From Halorubrum alkaliphilum (lineage in GTDB: Archaea > Halobacteriota > Halobacteria > Halobacteriales > Haloferacaceae): a stretch of 64,000 nucleotides of DNA. A program made the translations under genes and the position numbers. Location: NCBI RefSeq assembly GCF_017873815.1, contig NZ_JAGGKQ010000009.1, positions 25,527 to 89,526 on the forward strand. Reading direction: 5' to 3'. Below the pieces are notes generated by a model that searched no databases, was not told the origin of the DNA, and saw nothing but the letters and a program-made list of their open reading frames with translations. Of the stretch, positions 34,193-43,618 are shown in pieces (the stretch's first letter is position 1; each line of letters opens with the position of its first letter).

Positions 34193-37126
34193 ATGTCAAT
34201 GCAAACACCGAAGGTGCTCGGCGGGATCGACTTCGGCCTCATGGACCCGGAGACGTACCGGGACATGTCGGCCACGAAGGTGATCACGGCGGACACGTAC
34301 GACGACGACGGCTACCCGATCGACATGGGGCTGATGGACCCGCGGCTCGGCGTCATCGACCCCGGTCTGGAGTGTCGAACCTGCGGCTCCCACTCCGGCT
34401 CCTGTAACGGCCACTTCGGCCACATCGAGCTGGCCGCACCCGTCATCCACGTCGGGTTCACGAAACTCATCCGTCGCCTCCTTCGCTCGACGTGTCGTGA
34501 GTGTGGGAAGCTCGCTCTGGACGAGGCCCAGCGCGACGAGTTCCGTGACCGACTGGAGCGAGCCGAGGAGCTCGGCGAGGACCCCCACGACGTGCTGAAG
34601 GCGGCGGTTCGGCAGGCCCGGAAGGCGTCGACGTGCCCGCACTGCGGCGAGCCGCAGGCGGACATCAAACACGAGAAGCCGACGACCTACTACGAGGTTC
34701 AGGACGTGCTCTCGGGCGACTACTCCGAGCACATCGCGGCCGCGATGCAGCCCGACGAGGAGGAAGACGACCCCGGAACCTCGCCGCAGGAGCTCGCCGA
34801 GAAGACGGATATTGCCCTCGACCGGATCAACGAGATCATGGCCGGGGAGTTCCGTCCGCGCAAAGAGGATCGTCGCGCCATCGAGACGGCGCTCGACATC
34901 GACCTCACCGAGGAGGACATGAACAAGCTGATGCCCTCGGACGTCCGTGACTGGTTCGAGGATATCCCGGACGAGGACCTCGAAGTGCTGGGCATCGATG
35001 CCGAACACTCCCGTCCCGAATGGATGATCCTGACGGTACTTCCGGTGCCGCCGGTCACGACACGACCGTCGATCACGCTGGACAACGGTCAGCGGTCCGA
35101 GGACGACCTCACTCACAAGCTGGTCGACATCATCCGGATCAACCAGCGGTTCATGGAGAACCGTGAGGCGGGTGCGCCCCAGCTCATCATCGAGGACCTC
35201 TGGGAGCTGTTACAGTATCACGTCACCACCTTCGTCGACAACGAGATCAGCGGGACGCCCCCGGCGCGACACCGGTCCGGTCGCCCGCTCAAAACCCTCA
35301 GCCAGCGGCTGAAGGGGAAGGAGGGTCGCTTCCGCGGGTCGCTTTCGGGCAAGCGCGTCAACTTCTCCGCCCGGACCGTCATCTCCCCCGACCCGACGCT
35401 CTCACTCAACGAGGTCGGCGTTCCCGACCGCGTCGCCAAGGAGATGACCCAGACGCTCAACGTCACCGAGCGCAACGTCGACGATGCGCGCCAGTACGTC
35501 CGGAACGGGCCGGAGGCCCACCCGGGCGCGAACTACGTGCGCCGTCCCGACGGTCGCCGACTGAAGGTGACTGAAAAGAACTGCGAGGAGCTCTCGGAGA
35601 AAGTCGAGGCCGGCTGGGAAGTGAACCGGCACCTCGTCGACGGCGACATCGTGATCTTCAACCGACAGCCGTCGCTCCACCGGATGTCGATCATGGCGCA
35701 CGAGGTCGTCGTGATGCCGTACAAGACGTTCCGGCTCAACACCGTCGTCTGTCCCCCGTACAACGCCGACTTCGACGGCGACGAGATGAACATGCACGCG
35801 CTCCAGAACGAGGAGGCGCGCGCAGAGGCGCGCGTCCTCATGCGCGTTCAAGAGCAGATCCTGAGCCCCCGTTTCGGCGGGAACATCATCGGCGCGATTC
35901 AGGACCACATCTCCGGGACCTACCTGCTGACCCACTCGAACCCCGAGTTCACGGAGACACAGGCGCTCGACCTCCTGCGGGCGACCCGCGTCGACGAGCT
36001 GCCCGAGGCGGACGGGGTCGACGACGAAGGGCGCGAGTACTGGACCGGCCAGACGTTGTTCTCGGAGCTACTGCCGGACGATCTGTCGTTGGAGTTCACC
36101 TCTTCGACGGGGGACGCAGTGGTGATCGAGAACGGCCAGCTAATCGAGGGGACCATCGACGAGGACGCGGTCGGTGCGTTCGGCGGCGAAGTCGTCGACA
36201 CCCTCACCAAGGAGTACGGCGAGACGCGTGCGCGCGTCTTCATCAATGAGATCGCGTCGCTGGCGATGCGCGCGATCATGCACTTCGGGTTCTCGATCGG
36301 GATCGACGACGAGTCGATCCCGCCGGAGGCCGAACAGCAGGTCGACGAGGCGATCGGCTCGGCGTACGACCGCGTCAACGAGCTGATCGAGACGTATCGG
36401 GCCGGCGAGCTGGAGTCGCTGCCGGGCCGCAGCGTTGACGAGACGCTGGAGATGAAGATCATGCAGACGCTCGGGAAGGCCCGTGACTCCGCGGGTGAGA
36501 TCGCCGACCAGCACTTCGGCGACGACAACCCGGCGGTCGTGATGGCTCGATCCGGCGCGCGTGGGTCGATGCTGAACCTGACCCAGATGGCCGGCTCCGT
36601 CGGCCAGCAGGCGGTTCGTGGCGAGCGCATCAACCGCGGCTACGAAGACCGGACGCTCGCCCACTACAAGCCGGACGACCTCTCGGCGGAGGCACACGGC
36701 TTCGTAGAGAACTCCTATCGCGGCGGTCTCACCCCCGAGGAGTTCTTCTTCCACGCGATGGGCGGCCGCGAGGGGCTGGTCGATACGGCGGTCCGGACCT
36801 CCAAGTCCGGCTACCTCCAGCGCCGACTCATCAACGCGCTCTCCGAGCTCGAAGCACAGTACGACGGCACGGTCCGGGATACGTCCGGCCGCATCGTCCA
36901 GTTCGAATTCGGCGAGGACGGTACCTCGCCGATCAAGGTGTCCTCCGGTGAGGGTGACGGCATCGACGTCGACGGAATCGCCGACCGCGTCATGGGCGCG
37001 GAGTTCGACTCCGACGCGGAGAAGGAGCGGTTCCTCGGCGAGCGCTCGCGCCCGACGAACCTCTCGGAGCACTCGGGTCCGGGACTGAACAAGGCGGACG
37101 AGCTGGGGGTGGAATCCGATGACTGA
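34193..37126 (+). CDS. rpoA1: RNA polymerase subunit A' (N-terminal part of beta')
   Basis: This 977-aa largest-subunit fragment holds the catalytic centre: the metal-binding motif [15 protein letters not shown] carries the three Asp. Zinc-binding cysteine pairs lie near the N-terminus ([17 protein letters not shown]) and around residues 105 and 145 (CRECGK, CPHCGE). The clamp, dock, funnel and part of the bridge-helix region are included. A haloarchaeal acidic insertion follows residue 185. Its stop overlaps the start of rpoA2 by 8 bp. Confidence 0.98.
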   Translation: MSMQTPKVLGGIDFGLMDPETYRDMSATKVITADTYDDDGYPIDMGLMDPRLGVIDPGLECRTCGSHSGSCNGHFGHIELAAPVIHVGFTKLIRRLLRSTCRECGKLALDEAQRDEFRDRLERAEELGEDPHDVLKAAVRQARKASTCPHCGEPQADIKHEKPTTYYEVQDVLSGDYSEHIAAAMQPDEEEDDPGTSPQELAEKTDIALDRINEIMAGEFRPRKEDRRAIETALDIDLTEEDMNKLMPSDVRDWFEDIPDEDLEVLGIDAEHSRPEWMILTVLPVPPVTTRPSITLDNGQRSEDDLTHKLVDIIRINQRFMENREAGAPQLIIEDLWELLQYHVTTFVDNEISGTPPARHRSGRPLKTLSQRLKGKEGRFRGSLSGKRVNFSARTVISPDPTLSLNEVGVPDRVAKEMTQTLNVTERNVDDARQYVRNGPEAHPGANYVRRPDGRRLKVTEKNCEELSEKVEAGWEVNRHLVDGDIVIFNRQPSLHRMSIMAHEVVVMPYKTFRLNTVVCPPYNADFDGDEMNMHALQNEEARAEARVLMRVQEQILSPRFGGNIIGAIQDHISGTYLLTHSNPEFTETQALDLLRATRVDELPEADGVDDEGREYWTGQTLFSELLPDDLSLEFTSSTGDAVVIENGQLIEGTIDEDAVGAFGGEVVDTLTKEYGETRARVFINEIASLAMRAIMHFGFSIGIDDESIPPEAEQQVDEAIGSAYDRVNELIETYRAGELESLPGRSVDETLEMKIMQTLGKARDSAGEIADQHFGDDNPAVVMARSGARGSMLNLTQMAGSVGQQAVRGERINRGYEDRTLAHYKPDDLSAEAHGFVENSYRGGLTPEEFFFHAMGGREGLVDTAVRTSKSGYLQRRLINALSELEAQYDGTVRDTSGRIVQFEFGEDGTSPIKVSSGEGDGIDVDGIADRVMGAEFDSDAEKERFLGERSRPTNLSEHSGPGLNKADELGVESDD

Positions 37127-38333
37127 GTACGAACACGTTACCGACGACATGGAGGCCGTGGTGGAGTCGACGGAACTCCCCTCCCGGCTGAAGACGGAAG
37201 TGTACGAGACGCTGGAGGCGAAAGCCGATGCTCACGGCGGAATCACGATCGAGCAGGCGACGGACATCGCGACCGGCGTCGAGAACCGATACATGGAGAC
37301 CCGCGTCGACCCGCTAGAGCCCGTGGGGACGGTCTCGGCGCAGTCGATCGGTGAGCCGGGAACGCAGATGACGATGAACACCTTCCACTACGCTGGTGTT
37401 GCAGAAATCGACGTCACGCAGGGGCTGCCACGACTCATCGAACTCGTGGACGCCCGGAAGACGCCCGACACGCCGATGATGACGGTTCACCTCGAGGGCG
37501 AGTACGCGACGGACCGCGAGAAGGCCCACGAGGTCGTCTGGTCGATCGAGTCGACGCGGATCCTCGCGTTGGGGGACGTCTCGACGAACGTCGCGGACAT
37601 GCTCGTTCGGATCGACCTCAACGACGACACGCTGTTGGAGCGGTGGCCGACCCACTCCGACGCGACGGCGGTCGCCGAGATCATCGCGGAGACGATCGAG
37701 GACGCGCTCGGCGTCGACACGCGACAGGCGGGCACCGTCATCGAGTTCGGCCCAAACGAACCGAGCTACCGCGAGCTGCTCCAGCTCGTCGAGCGGCTCC
37801 GAGAGATCGTCTTCAAGGGGATCGAGGAAGTCGAACGCGTCGTCATTCGGAAGGAAGAGCTCGAGGAGGGCGAGGAGTTCGTCCTCTACACCGAGGGCTC
37901 TGCCTTCGGGGACGCCCTCGAGATCGAGGGCGTCGACGCCTCGCGCACGACGTGTAACAACATCCACGAGATCTACCGCAACCTCGGTGTCGAGGCGGCC
38001 CGCGAGACGATCATCGACGAGACGAAGAACACGCTCGAAGAGCAGGGGCTCGACGACGTGAACGTCCGGCACCTCATGCTCGTGGCGGACATCATGACGA
38101 ACAACGGTGAGATCGACTCGATCGGTCGACACGGCATCTCCGGCTCGAAGGACTCCGTGCTCGCCCGGGCGGCCTTCGAGGTGACGGTGAACCACCTGCT
38201 CGACGCCGCGGTTCACGGCGAGTACGACGAACTCGACGGCGTCATCGAGAACGTCATCGCCGGCAAGCCGATCTCGATCGGAACCGGCGACGTCGACCTC
38301 CGCATGGGGTCACGCGTCGTGAGCGACGACTGA
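37119..38333 (+). CDS. rpoA2: RNA polymerase subunit A'' (C-terminal part of beta')
   Basis: This 404-aa protein completes the largest subunit with the trigger loop ('[28 protein letters not shown]'), jaw and C-terminal clamp helices. '[26 protein letters not shown]' and '[21 protein letters not shown]' are typical. The genes on both sides overlap (8 bp with rpoA1; the stop shares bases with the nusA ATG), which points to tight translational coupling. Confidence 0.98.
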   Translation: MTEYEHVTDDMEAVVESTELPSRLKTEVYETLEAKADAHGGITIEQATDIATGVENRYMETRVDPLEPVGTVSAQSIGEPGTQMTMNTFHYAGVAEIDVTQGLPRLIELVDARKTPDTPMMTVHLEGEYATDREKAHEVVWSIESTRILALGDVSTNVADMLVRIDLNDDTLLERWPTHSDATAVAEIIAETIEDALGVDTRQAGTVIEFGPNEPSYRELLQLVERLREIVFKGIEEVERVVIRKEELEEGEEFVLYTEGSAFGDALEIEGVDASRTTCNNIHEIYRNLGVEAARETIIDETKNTLEEQGLDDVNVRHLMLVADIMTNNGEIDSIGRHGISGSKDSVLARAAFEVTVNHLLDAAVHGEYDELDGVIENVIAGKPISIGTGDVDLRMGSRVVSDD

Positions 38334-38752
38334 TGCGCGTTGAGCTCTCCGACCAAGCGCGGCAGTACATCGGTCGGTTCGACGAGCTCACCGGCGTCGC
38401 GCCGAAGGACTGTCTGGTCGAGGAGGACCGGCTCGTCTTCCTCGTGCCGGCCGGCGAGATGGCGGCCGCGATCGGGCAGGCGGGCGAGACGGTCGAGGAG
38501 GCGGAACGCAGGCTCGGCAAGTCCGTGGACCTCGTCGAGGACGCGGACACGGCGGAGTCGTTCGTCGCGAGCGCGCTCGCGCCGGCCGCGGTCAACGCAG
38601 TGACGGTCTCCGAGCAGAACGACACGGTCGCGTACGTCGAGGTTCCCGAGCCCGACCGCGGCGTCGCGATCGGCGCGGAGGGGCGGAACATCGAGACGGC
38701 GCGGACGCTGGCGAAGCGGCACTACGACATCGACGACGTCCAGTTGACCTGA
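38333..38752 (+). CDS. nusA: NusA-like KH-domain transcription factor
   Basis: This 139-aa protein is made of two KH-type RNA-binding domains. It corresponds to the KH part of bacterial NusA without the S1 and acidic domains. GXXG-like loops are seen at 'AAAIGQAGETVEEA' and 'GVAIGAEGRNIETA'. It probably binds nascent RNA and affects termination or rRNA antitermination (family knowledge). It is the last gene of the polymerase block; a 224-bp gap with its own promoter precedes rpsL. Confidence 0.95.
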   Translation: MRVELSDQARQYIGRFDELTGVAPKDCLVEEDRLVFLVPAGEMAAAIGQAGETVEEAERRLGKSVDLVEDADTAESFVASALAPAAVNAVTVSEQNDTVAYVEVPEPDRGVAIGAEGRNIETARTLAKRHYDIDDVQLT

Positions 38753-38944
38753 CGGGTCCGGGCCGACTCGGTTCCGCTTTTCACACGTATGAACCTCTCT
38801 TTCGGTGAACGACGGGTTCTCGTAACCGCTTACCGACTCAAACCCGATTTACGACCGTCGTTCCGACCAGTGAAACGGCCTCAGATCCACGTAGAGGGGT
38901 CGATGGAACGATCTCCGCCCGTTTCTCCGCTCGGAAAGACGACG

Positions 38945-38952
38945 CTTAAGTA
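38945..38952 (+). promoter_or_regulatory. TATA-like box of rpsL-rpsG
   Basis: CTTAAGTA lies 25-32 bp before the rpsL ATG at 38977, so the ribosomal genes have their own leaderless promoter besides any read-through from rpo. Confidence 0.5.
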
Positions 38953-38976
38953 GCTCCGTTTGGAAGTAGACGTACG

Positions 38977-39405
38977 ATGGCGAACGGCAAATATGCCGCC
39001 CGTAAGCTCAAACAGGACCGGCAGAAGCGCCGGTGGTCCGACTCCGAGTACGCTCGGAGAGAGCGCGGGCTCAAGAAGAAGTCCGACCCGCTCGAGGGTG
39101 CCCCGCAGGCTCGCGGGATCGTCCTCGAAAAGGTTGGTATCGAGGCGAAGCAACCGAACTCGGCGATCCGAAAGTGCGTCCGAGTTCAGCTCATCAAGAA
39201 CGGAAAGCAGGTCACCGCGTTCTGTCCCGGTGACGGCGCTATCTCCTTCATCGACGAGCACGACGAGGTCACGATCGCCGGGATCGGCGGGGCGAAGGGT
39301 CGCGCAATGGGCGACCTCTCCGGCGTCAACTACAAAGTCGAGAAGGTCAACGGCGTCTCGATGATCGAACTCGTTCGCGGGAACGCGGAGAAGCCCGTCC
39401 GATGA
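38977..39405 (+). CDS. rpsL: 30S ribosomal protein S12 (uS12)
   Basis: This 142-aa decoding-centre protein. The conserved loop [15 protein letters not shown] contains the residues near the A site where streptomycin-resistance mutations fall in bacteria, and '[20 protein letters not shown]' is the C-terminal signature. Archaeal length is normal. Its stop overlaps the start of rpsG by 4 bp (ATGA). Confidence 0.98.
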   Translation: MANGKYAARKLKQDRQKRRWSDSEYARRERGLKKKSDPLEGAPQARGIVLEKVGIEAKQPNSAIRKCVRVQLIKNGKQVTAFCPGDGAISFIDEHDEVTIAGIGGAKGRAMGDLSGVNYKVEKVNGVSMIELVRGNAEKPVR

Positions 39406-40055
39406 GTGGGGAAGAGGCCGAGGCGGCGTCCGAGGAGGACGTTGCCGCCGACGAGCCCGACCCGGACGCGCCCGCCGCGAGCGAGGCCGCAAACGAGAAC
39501 GCGAAACTGTTCGGTGTCTGGGAGGTTACGGAGATCGCCTACGCGGACCCCTCGACGAAACGCTACATGACCGTGACGCCGATCGCGCACACGATGGGCC
39601 GTCACGCGTCCAAGCAGTTCAAGAAGTCGGAGATCTCCTTGGTCGAGCGGCTGATCAACCGCCTGATGCAGACCGACGAGAACACCGGCAAGAAACAGCA
39701 GGCGACGCGGATCGTCCGTGACGCCTTCGACATCATCCACGAGCGGACCGAGGAGAACCCGGTCCAGATTCTCGTGACGGCCGTCGAGAACGCCGCACCC
39801 CGCGAGGAGACGGTCCGCCTGAAGTACGGCGGGATCTCCGTCCCCAAGGCCGTCGATGTCGCGCCCCAGCGCCGTGTCGACCAGGCGCTTCTGTTCATTT
39901 CCGACGGCGTCGCCAACGCGACGTATAAATCGTCGACCTCCGCCGCCGAGGCGCTCGCGGACGAACTCGTCACGGCCGCGGACTACGATCCCGAGCGCTC
40001 CTACTCCATCTCGCAGAAGGAGGAGCGCGAGCGCGTCGCCGCCGCGGCCCGCTAA
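39402..40055 (+). CDS. rpsG: 30S ribosomal protein S7 (uS7)
   Basis: This 217-aa small-subunit head protein has an acidic N-terminal extension of about 35 residues, typical of haloarchaea. Signature segments are '[15 protein letters not shown]', '[20 protein letters not shown]' and '[19 protein letters not shown]'-like text near residue 145. EF-2 (fusA) commonly follows in related genomes; here the next gene is a small membrane protein on the other strand. Confidence 0.98.
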   Translation: MSGEEAEAASEEDVAADEPDPDAPAASEAANENAKLFGVWEVTEIAYADPSTKRYMTVTPIAHTMGRHASKQFKKSEISLVERLINRLMQTDENTGKKQQATRIVRDAFDIIHERTEENPVQILVTAVENAAPREETVRLKYGGISVPKAVDVAPQRRVDQALLFISDGVANATYKSSTSAAEALADELVTAADYDPERSYSISQKEERERVAAAAR

Positions 40056-40163
40056 CGCGGGTTCGACGCGCGACCACGGTCGAGGTCCTTTTATCTACTA
40101 TTCACGAACGCGAGCAGCAGCACTACCCGATCGTCGTCGCCGACCGTCCCTGCTATGGGTACG

Positions 40164-40544
40164 TCACACCACGCCGACGAGCAGCTGTACGATCAACAGG
40201 CCGACGGCGACGGCGACGCCGCCGACGACTCCGAGCCAGAGGCCGACGGCGAAGGGAGAGGTCTCCTCGGCGAGTTCGGACACGCGGTCGGCGACGCCGT
40301 CCGGCTCGCGGGTGTATCCGAGCGTTGCCTCCGCACAGTACTCACAGAGGGCGTGGCTCTCGCGGGGGCGCCGATGGGTCTCCCGGCAGATGGGGAGCCC
40401 GCCGCAGGTGTATGACTCCGTGCCGATACCGACGGGAACCGCCTCTTCGGGGATCACTTCTTCGCCGCAGTTGGCACAGGTGACGACCTCGTACTCGACG
40501 TCGCCGTGAGGGGTGTGCGCGGAGCGGGATTCGAGTCGGGCCAT
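40164..40544 (-). CDS. Zinc-ribbon protein with a C-terminal membrane anchor
   Basis: This 126-aa protein has three Cys pairs or singles suited to zinc: CANCGEE (23-26), 'SYTCGGLPIC' (47, 53) and 'CEYCAEA' (about 67-70). A C-terminal hydrophobic helix (GLWLGVVGGVAVAVGLLIVQLL) would hold it in the membrane with the ribbon in the cytoplasm. The family is not recognised; similar small proteins are common in haloarchaea. It is convergent with rpsG and upstream of nothing on its strand, so it is monocistronic. Confidence 0.75.
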   Translation of the reverse strand: MARLESRSAHTPHGDVEYEVVTCANCGEEVIPEEAVPVGIGTESYTCGGLPICRETHRRPRESHALCEYCAEATLGYTREPDGVADRVSELAEETSPFAVGLWLGVVGGVAVAVGLLIVQLLVGVV

Positions 40545-40650
40545 CGGATACCCGGATATACGGACGGAGCAAGCAAAAGCGTGCCGTCGGGGTTGTCACT
40601 CCGGAAGCGACGAAAAAACCGGAAGAGGTTATGACGTGTTCGCGATCGAC

Positions 40651-42636
40651 TCAGTCGTCGGCGGGCGCGGCGTCCGAGCCGCCCTCGTGCTGCTGTTTGA
40701 CCCACGAGAGCTTGCCGCCGGACGCGAGGATCTCGCGTTCGCGCTCGGAGGCGTCGAGGTCGGCCGTGAACTCCCAGTCGCCGTTGACGCTGACGGTGAA
40801 CTCCTCCTGACCGGAGCGGACGCCGGCGGGCACGTCGTCGACGATCTGGATGTCGTCACCCTGGTCGATCTTCTCGTACGTCTCCGCGTCGATGGCGAGC
40901 GGGACGATACCGAAGTTGAAGAGGTTCGCCTTGTGGATGCGGGCGAAGCTCTGCGCGAACACCGCCTCGATGCCGAGGAACATCGGACAGAGGGCGGCGT
41001 GTTCACGCGAGGAGCCCTGCCCATAGTTCTCGCCGGCCACGAGGACGCCGCCGTCCGCGTCGAGCGAGCGCTGCGCGAACGTGTCGTCGACGCGCGAGAG
41101 CGTGAACTCGGAGAGCTTCTCGATGTTCGAGCGGAACTTCAGGATGTCTGCGGTCGCCGGAATGATGTGGTCGGTGGTGATGTTGTCCTCCATCTTGAGG
41201 AGCGCCTCACCGCCGATGTCGGCGTCGATGCCGTCTTTCAGCGGCACGTCTCCGATGTTCGGGCCCTTGACGAGGCCGTCGTCGATCGCCTCGTCGGGCG
41301 AGATGATGTCGTTGTCGTCGCGACCCATCCCGGGACTGTACTTCGTTCCCATTTCGAGACCGGGCGCTTCGAGGTCGCCGAGGTCGTCCGCGAGGTCGCG
41401 GGGGTCGACGATCTCACCGGTGATAGCCGCCGCGGTGGCGACCTCGGGCGAGCAGAGGAAGACGGAGTCGTCTTCGATGCCGGAGCGACCCTCGAAGTTG
41501 CGGTTGAAGGTCCGCAGCGAGACGGAGTCGGAGGCGGGCACGTGACCGATGCCGATACAGGCACCACACGTCGCCTCGGAGAAGTTGACGCCGGCGGCCA
41601 TCATCTCCGCGGTCCAGCCCTCGCGGGCCAGCATCTCGGAGGCCTGCTTGGAGCCGGGCGCGACGATCATCTCGGTGTGTTTCGCGACCCCGCGGCCCTC
41701 CAGCATCTTCGCTGCGGGGAGGATGTCCTCGTATGCGCCGTTCGTACAGGAGCCGACGATCACCTGCTCGACCTCGGTGCCCTCGTACTCGCTGACGGGG
41801 GCGACGTTGTCCGGCATCGACGGGGCGGCCACGAGCGGTTCGAGATCGGAGAGGTCGACCTCGATGGTCTCCGCGTACTCCGCGTCGTCGTCGGGCTGGA
41901 GGTCGACGTACTCCTCCTCACGGTCCTGACGCGCGAGCCAGTCCTTCGTCTTCTCGTCGGTCGCGAAGATCGATGAGGTCGCGCCGAGTTCGGTCCCGAG
42001 GTTGGTGATCGTCGTTCGCTCGGGGATCGAGAGTCCTTCCGCACCGGGGCCGGTGTACTCGAAGATCTTGCCGACGCCGCCCTTGACGGTCAACTCGCCG
42101 AGGAGGTGGAGCGCGATGTCCTTGGCGGTCGCCCACTCGGGGAGCTCGCCCTCCAGATGGACGTTGACGACTTCCGGCATCTCGACGTAGTAGGGGCCGC
42201 CGCCCATGGCGACCGCGATGTCGAGGCCGCCCGCACCGATCGCGAGCTGGCCGAGTCCGCCGGGGGTCGGCGTGTGCGAGTCGGAGCCGAGCAGCGTCTT
42301 GCCGGGCGCGGCGAAGTTCTCCTTGTGAACCTGATGGCAGATACCGTTACCGGGCCGGGAGAAGTAGGCACCGTACGTGCCGGCCGCAGAACGGAGGAAG
42401 CGGTGGTCGTCGGTGTTCTTAAAGTCGAACTGATACGTCTGGTGGTCACAGTACTGCGCGGCCAGCTCGGTCTGGACCTCGTCGAGGTCGAGCGCCTCGA
42501 ACTGGAGCCAGACCATCGTACCGGTCGTGTCCTGGGTAAGCACTTGGTCGATGTCGATTCCGATCTCTTCGCCGGGCGTCAGTTCGCCCTCGACGAGGTG
42601 CTCATCGAGGATCTTCTCCGTAATCGTTTGTCCCAT
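40651..42636 (-). CDS. acn: Aconitate hydratase
   Basis: This 661-aa 4Fe-4S enzyme of the TCA cycle isomerises citrate to isocitrate. The iron-sulfur Cys ligands are visible: 'VIVGSCTNGAYEDI' (first) and 'EATCGACIGIGH' (second and third). 'GSDSHTPTPGGLGQLAIG' and the swivel-domain motif 'YGQGSSREHAAL' complete the active site. The length matches the short archaeal/mitochondrial-type aconitase. It is monocistronic. Confidence 0.97.
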   Translation of the reverse strand: MGQTITEKILDEHLVEGELTPGEEIGIDIDQVLTQDTTGTMVWLQFEALDLDEVQTELAAQYCDHQTYQFDFKNTDDHRFLRSAAGTYGAYFSRPGNGICHQVHKENFAAPGKTLLGSDSHTPTPGGLGQLAIGAGGLDIAVAMGGGPYYVEMPEVVNVHLEGELPEWATAKDIALHLLGELTVKGGVGKIFEYTGPGAEGLSIPERTTITNLGTELGATSSIFATDEKTKDWLARQDREEEYVDLQPDDDAEYAETIEVDLSDLEPLVAAPSMPDNVAPVSEYEGTEVEQVIVGSCTNGAYEDILPAAKMLEGRGVAKHTEMIVAPGSKQASEMLAREGWTAEMMAAGVNFSEATCGACIGIGHVPASDSVSLRTFNRNFEGRSGIEDDSVFLCSPEVATAAAITGEIVDPRDLADDLGDLEAPGLEMGTKYSPGMGRDDNDIISPDEAIDDGLVKGPNIGDVPLKDGIDADIGGEALLKMEDNITTDHIIPATADILKFRSNIEKLSEFTLSRVDDTFAQRSLDADGGVLVAGENYGQGSSREHAALCPMFLGIEAVFAQSFARIHKANLFNFGIVPLAIDAETYEKIDQGDDIQIVDDVPAGVRSGQEEFTVSVNGDWEFTADLDASEREREILASGGKLSWVKQQHEGGSDAAPADD

Positions 42637-42660
42637 ATCAGCCGAAGATGGCTGTCCCGA

Positions 42661-42670
42661 GAATATAAAA
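42661..42670 (-). promoter_or_regulatory. TATA-like box of acn
   Basis: The minus strand reads TTTTATATTC 25-34 bp before the ATG at 42636. This is a strong match and supports a leaderless transcript. Confidence 0.65.
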
Positions 42671-42808
42671 CCCGCGAGTGATCCGCCACATCGACCGTGT
42701 GGTATCGAAAGATGCGGGTATTTTTGATGCGAACACGGCGTGTTCTCATGGATCGTGGCCGTGATCTCTCATCGGATCGACTCCTCCCAGCATCCGACGT
42801 GACGATCC

Positions 42809-42875
42809 CTCACGCCCGGACGATACCGCCCTCCGCGCCCGGACGACACCGGCCTCCGCGCCCGGACGACACCGT
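42809..42875 (+). repeat. Three imperfect 22-23 bp tandem repeats before dut
   Basis: The motif (C)TCCGCGCCCGGACGACACCG occurs twice almost perfectly and once in a weaker form (CTCACGCCCGGACGATACCG). The array ends just before the dut promoter region (29 bp before the ATG at 42904), and the adjacent CGTTTTCC may be the TATA-like element. It could be a binding-site array or replication slippage. Confidence 0.7.
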
Positions 42876-42903
42876 TTTCCTCTCGCCGCGGCTCCAAGCG
42901 CGT

Positions 42904-43377
42904 ATGTTCGATTCCGGATCGTCGGTGGCGAGCGCGCTCGAAGCCGCGGGCGCGTCGCTCGCGGACGCACAGCGACAGCCGAACGGCGTGGATCTCACCG
43001 TCGATGCCGTCTTCGAGGGGACGAGTCGCGGGCGGATCGGCCGCGAGGGGAAACGCGTCGCCGACCGCCGCGAACTCGAACCGGAGGGTGGCGACTATCG
43101 ACTCAACCCCGGTACGTACGTCGTCCGATACGGAGAACCCGTCCGGATTCCGGAGGGGCGTATCGGCTTCGTGCTTCCGCGCTCGACGCTGTTACGAAAC
43201 GCCTGTACGCTCGATACGGCGGTGTGGGACGCGGGATACGAGGGAATCGGCGAGGGCCGACTCGACGTCGGAAACCCGATCGATATCGAGTCCGGTGCGC
43301 GAATAGCGCAGTTGGTTCTCGCACGCGCGGATCACGACGGGACGTACGACGGCGACTATCAGTCCGAGGGGCTCTGA
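42904..43377 (+). CDS. dut: dUTPase / dCTP deaminase-family nucleotidohydrolase
   Basis: This 157-aa homotrimer-type enzyme hydrolyses dUTP to dUMP, keeping uracil out of DNA. Family motifs include 'YRLNPGTYVVRYGEPVRIPE', 'GFVLPRSTLLRNACTL' (phosphate-binding Arg-Ser) and 'TAVWDAGYEGIGEG'. The ATG at 42904 is chosen over upstream in-frame starts that read through the tandem repeats. It belongs to the DCD branch, so deaminase activity is possible. Confidence 0.88.
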   Translation: MFDSGSSVASALEAAGASLADAQRQPNGVDLTVDAVFEGTSRGRIGREGKRVADRRELEPEGGDYRLNPGTYVVRYGEPVRIPEGRIGFVLPRSTLLRNACTLDTAVWDAGYEGIGEGRLDVGNPIDIESGARIAQLVLARADHDGTYDGDYQSEGL

Positions 43378-43443
43378 ACGCGTCGCTCGCGCGAGTGGTC
43401 ACATCGCGAGCTCTACACCCGTTGCTCGCCGGTTCAAAGGAAC

Positions 43444-43487
43444 GAACGCCGCGGCGTGCCGGGAAAAGGTGGCACGCCGCGGCGTTC
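43444..43487. other. Perfect 17-bp-arm hairpin
   Basis: The arms GAACGCCGCGGCGTGCC and GGCACGCCGCGGCGTTC are perfectly complementary around a 10-nt loop (GGGAAAAGGT). It lies 66 bp after the dut stop, in the convergent gap to the LLM gene. It has no U-tract. It may be an end hairpin of a small element or a terminator. Confidence 0.75.
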
Positions 43488-43500
43488 AGTAGGTCCCCGC

Positions 43501-43530
43501 TGACGCTTCGGCCCTCCAAGCGAAGCGTCA
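43501..43530. other. Second perfect hairpin, 10-bp arms
   Basis: TGACGCTTCG and CGAAGCGTCA flank GCCCTCCAAG. It is only 13 bp after the larger hairpin; together they occupy the convergent gap 43378-43618. Confidence 0.75.
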
Positions 43531-43618
43531 CCTGACGAAAGAGGCGCGACCCACTTAACGGTGCCGGGGGCGGCAGAGATGGTCTGCCAAAACGGCCTCT
43601 CTGATTAATAAACCGGGG

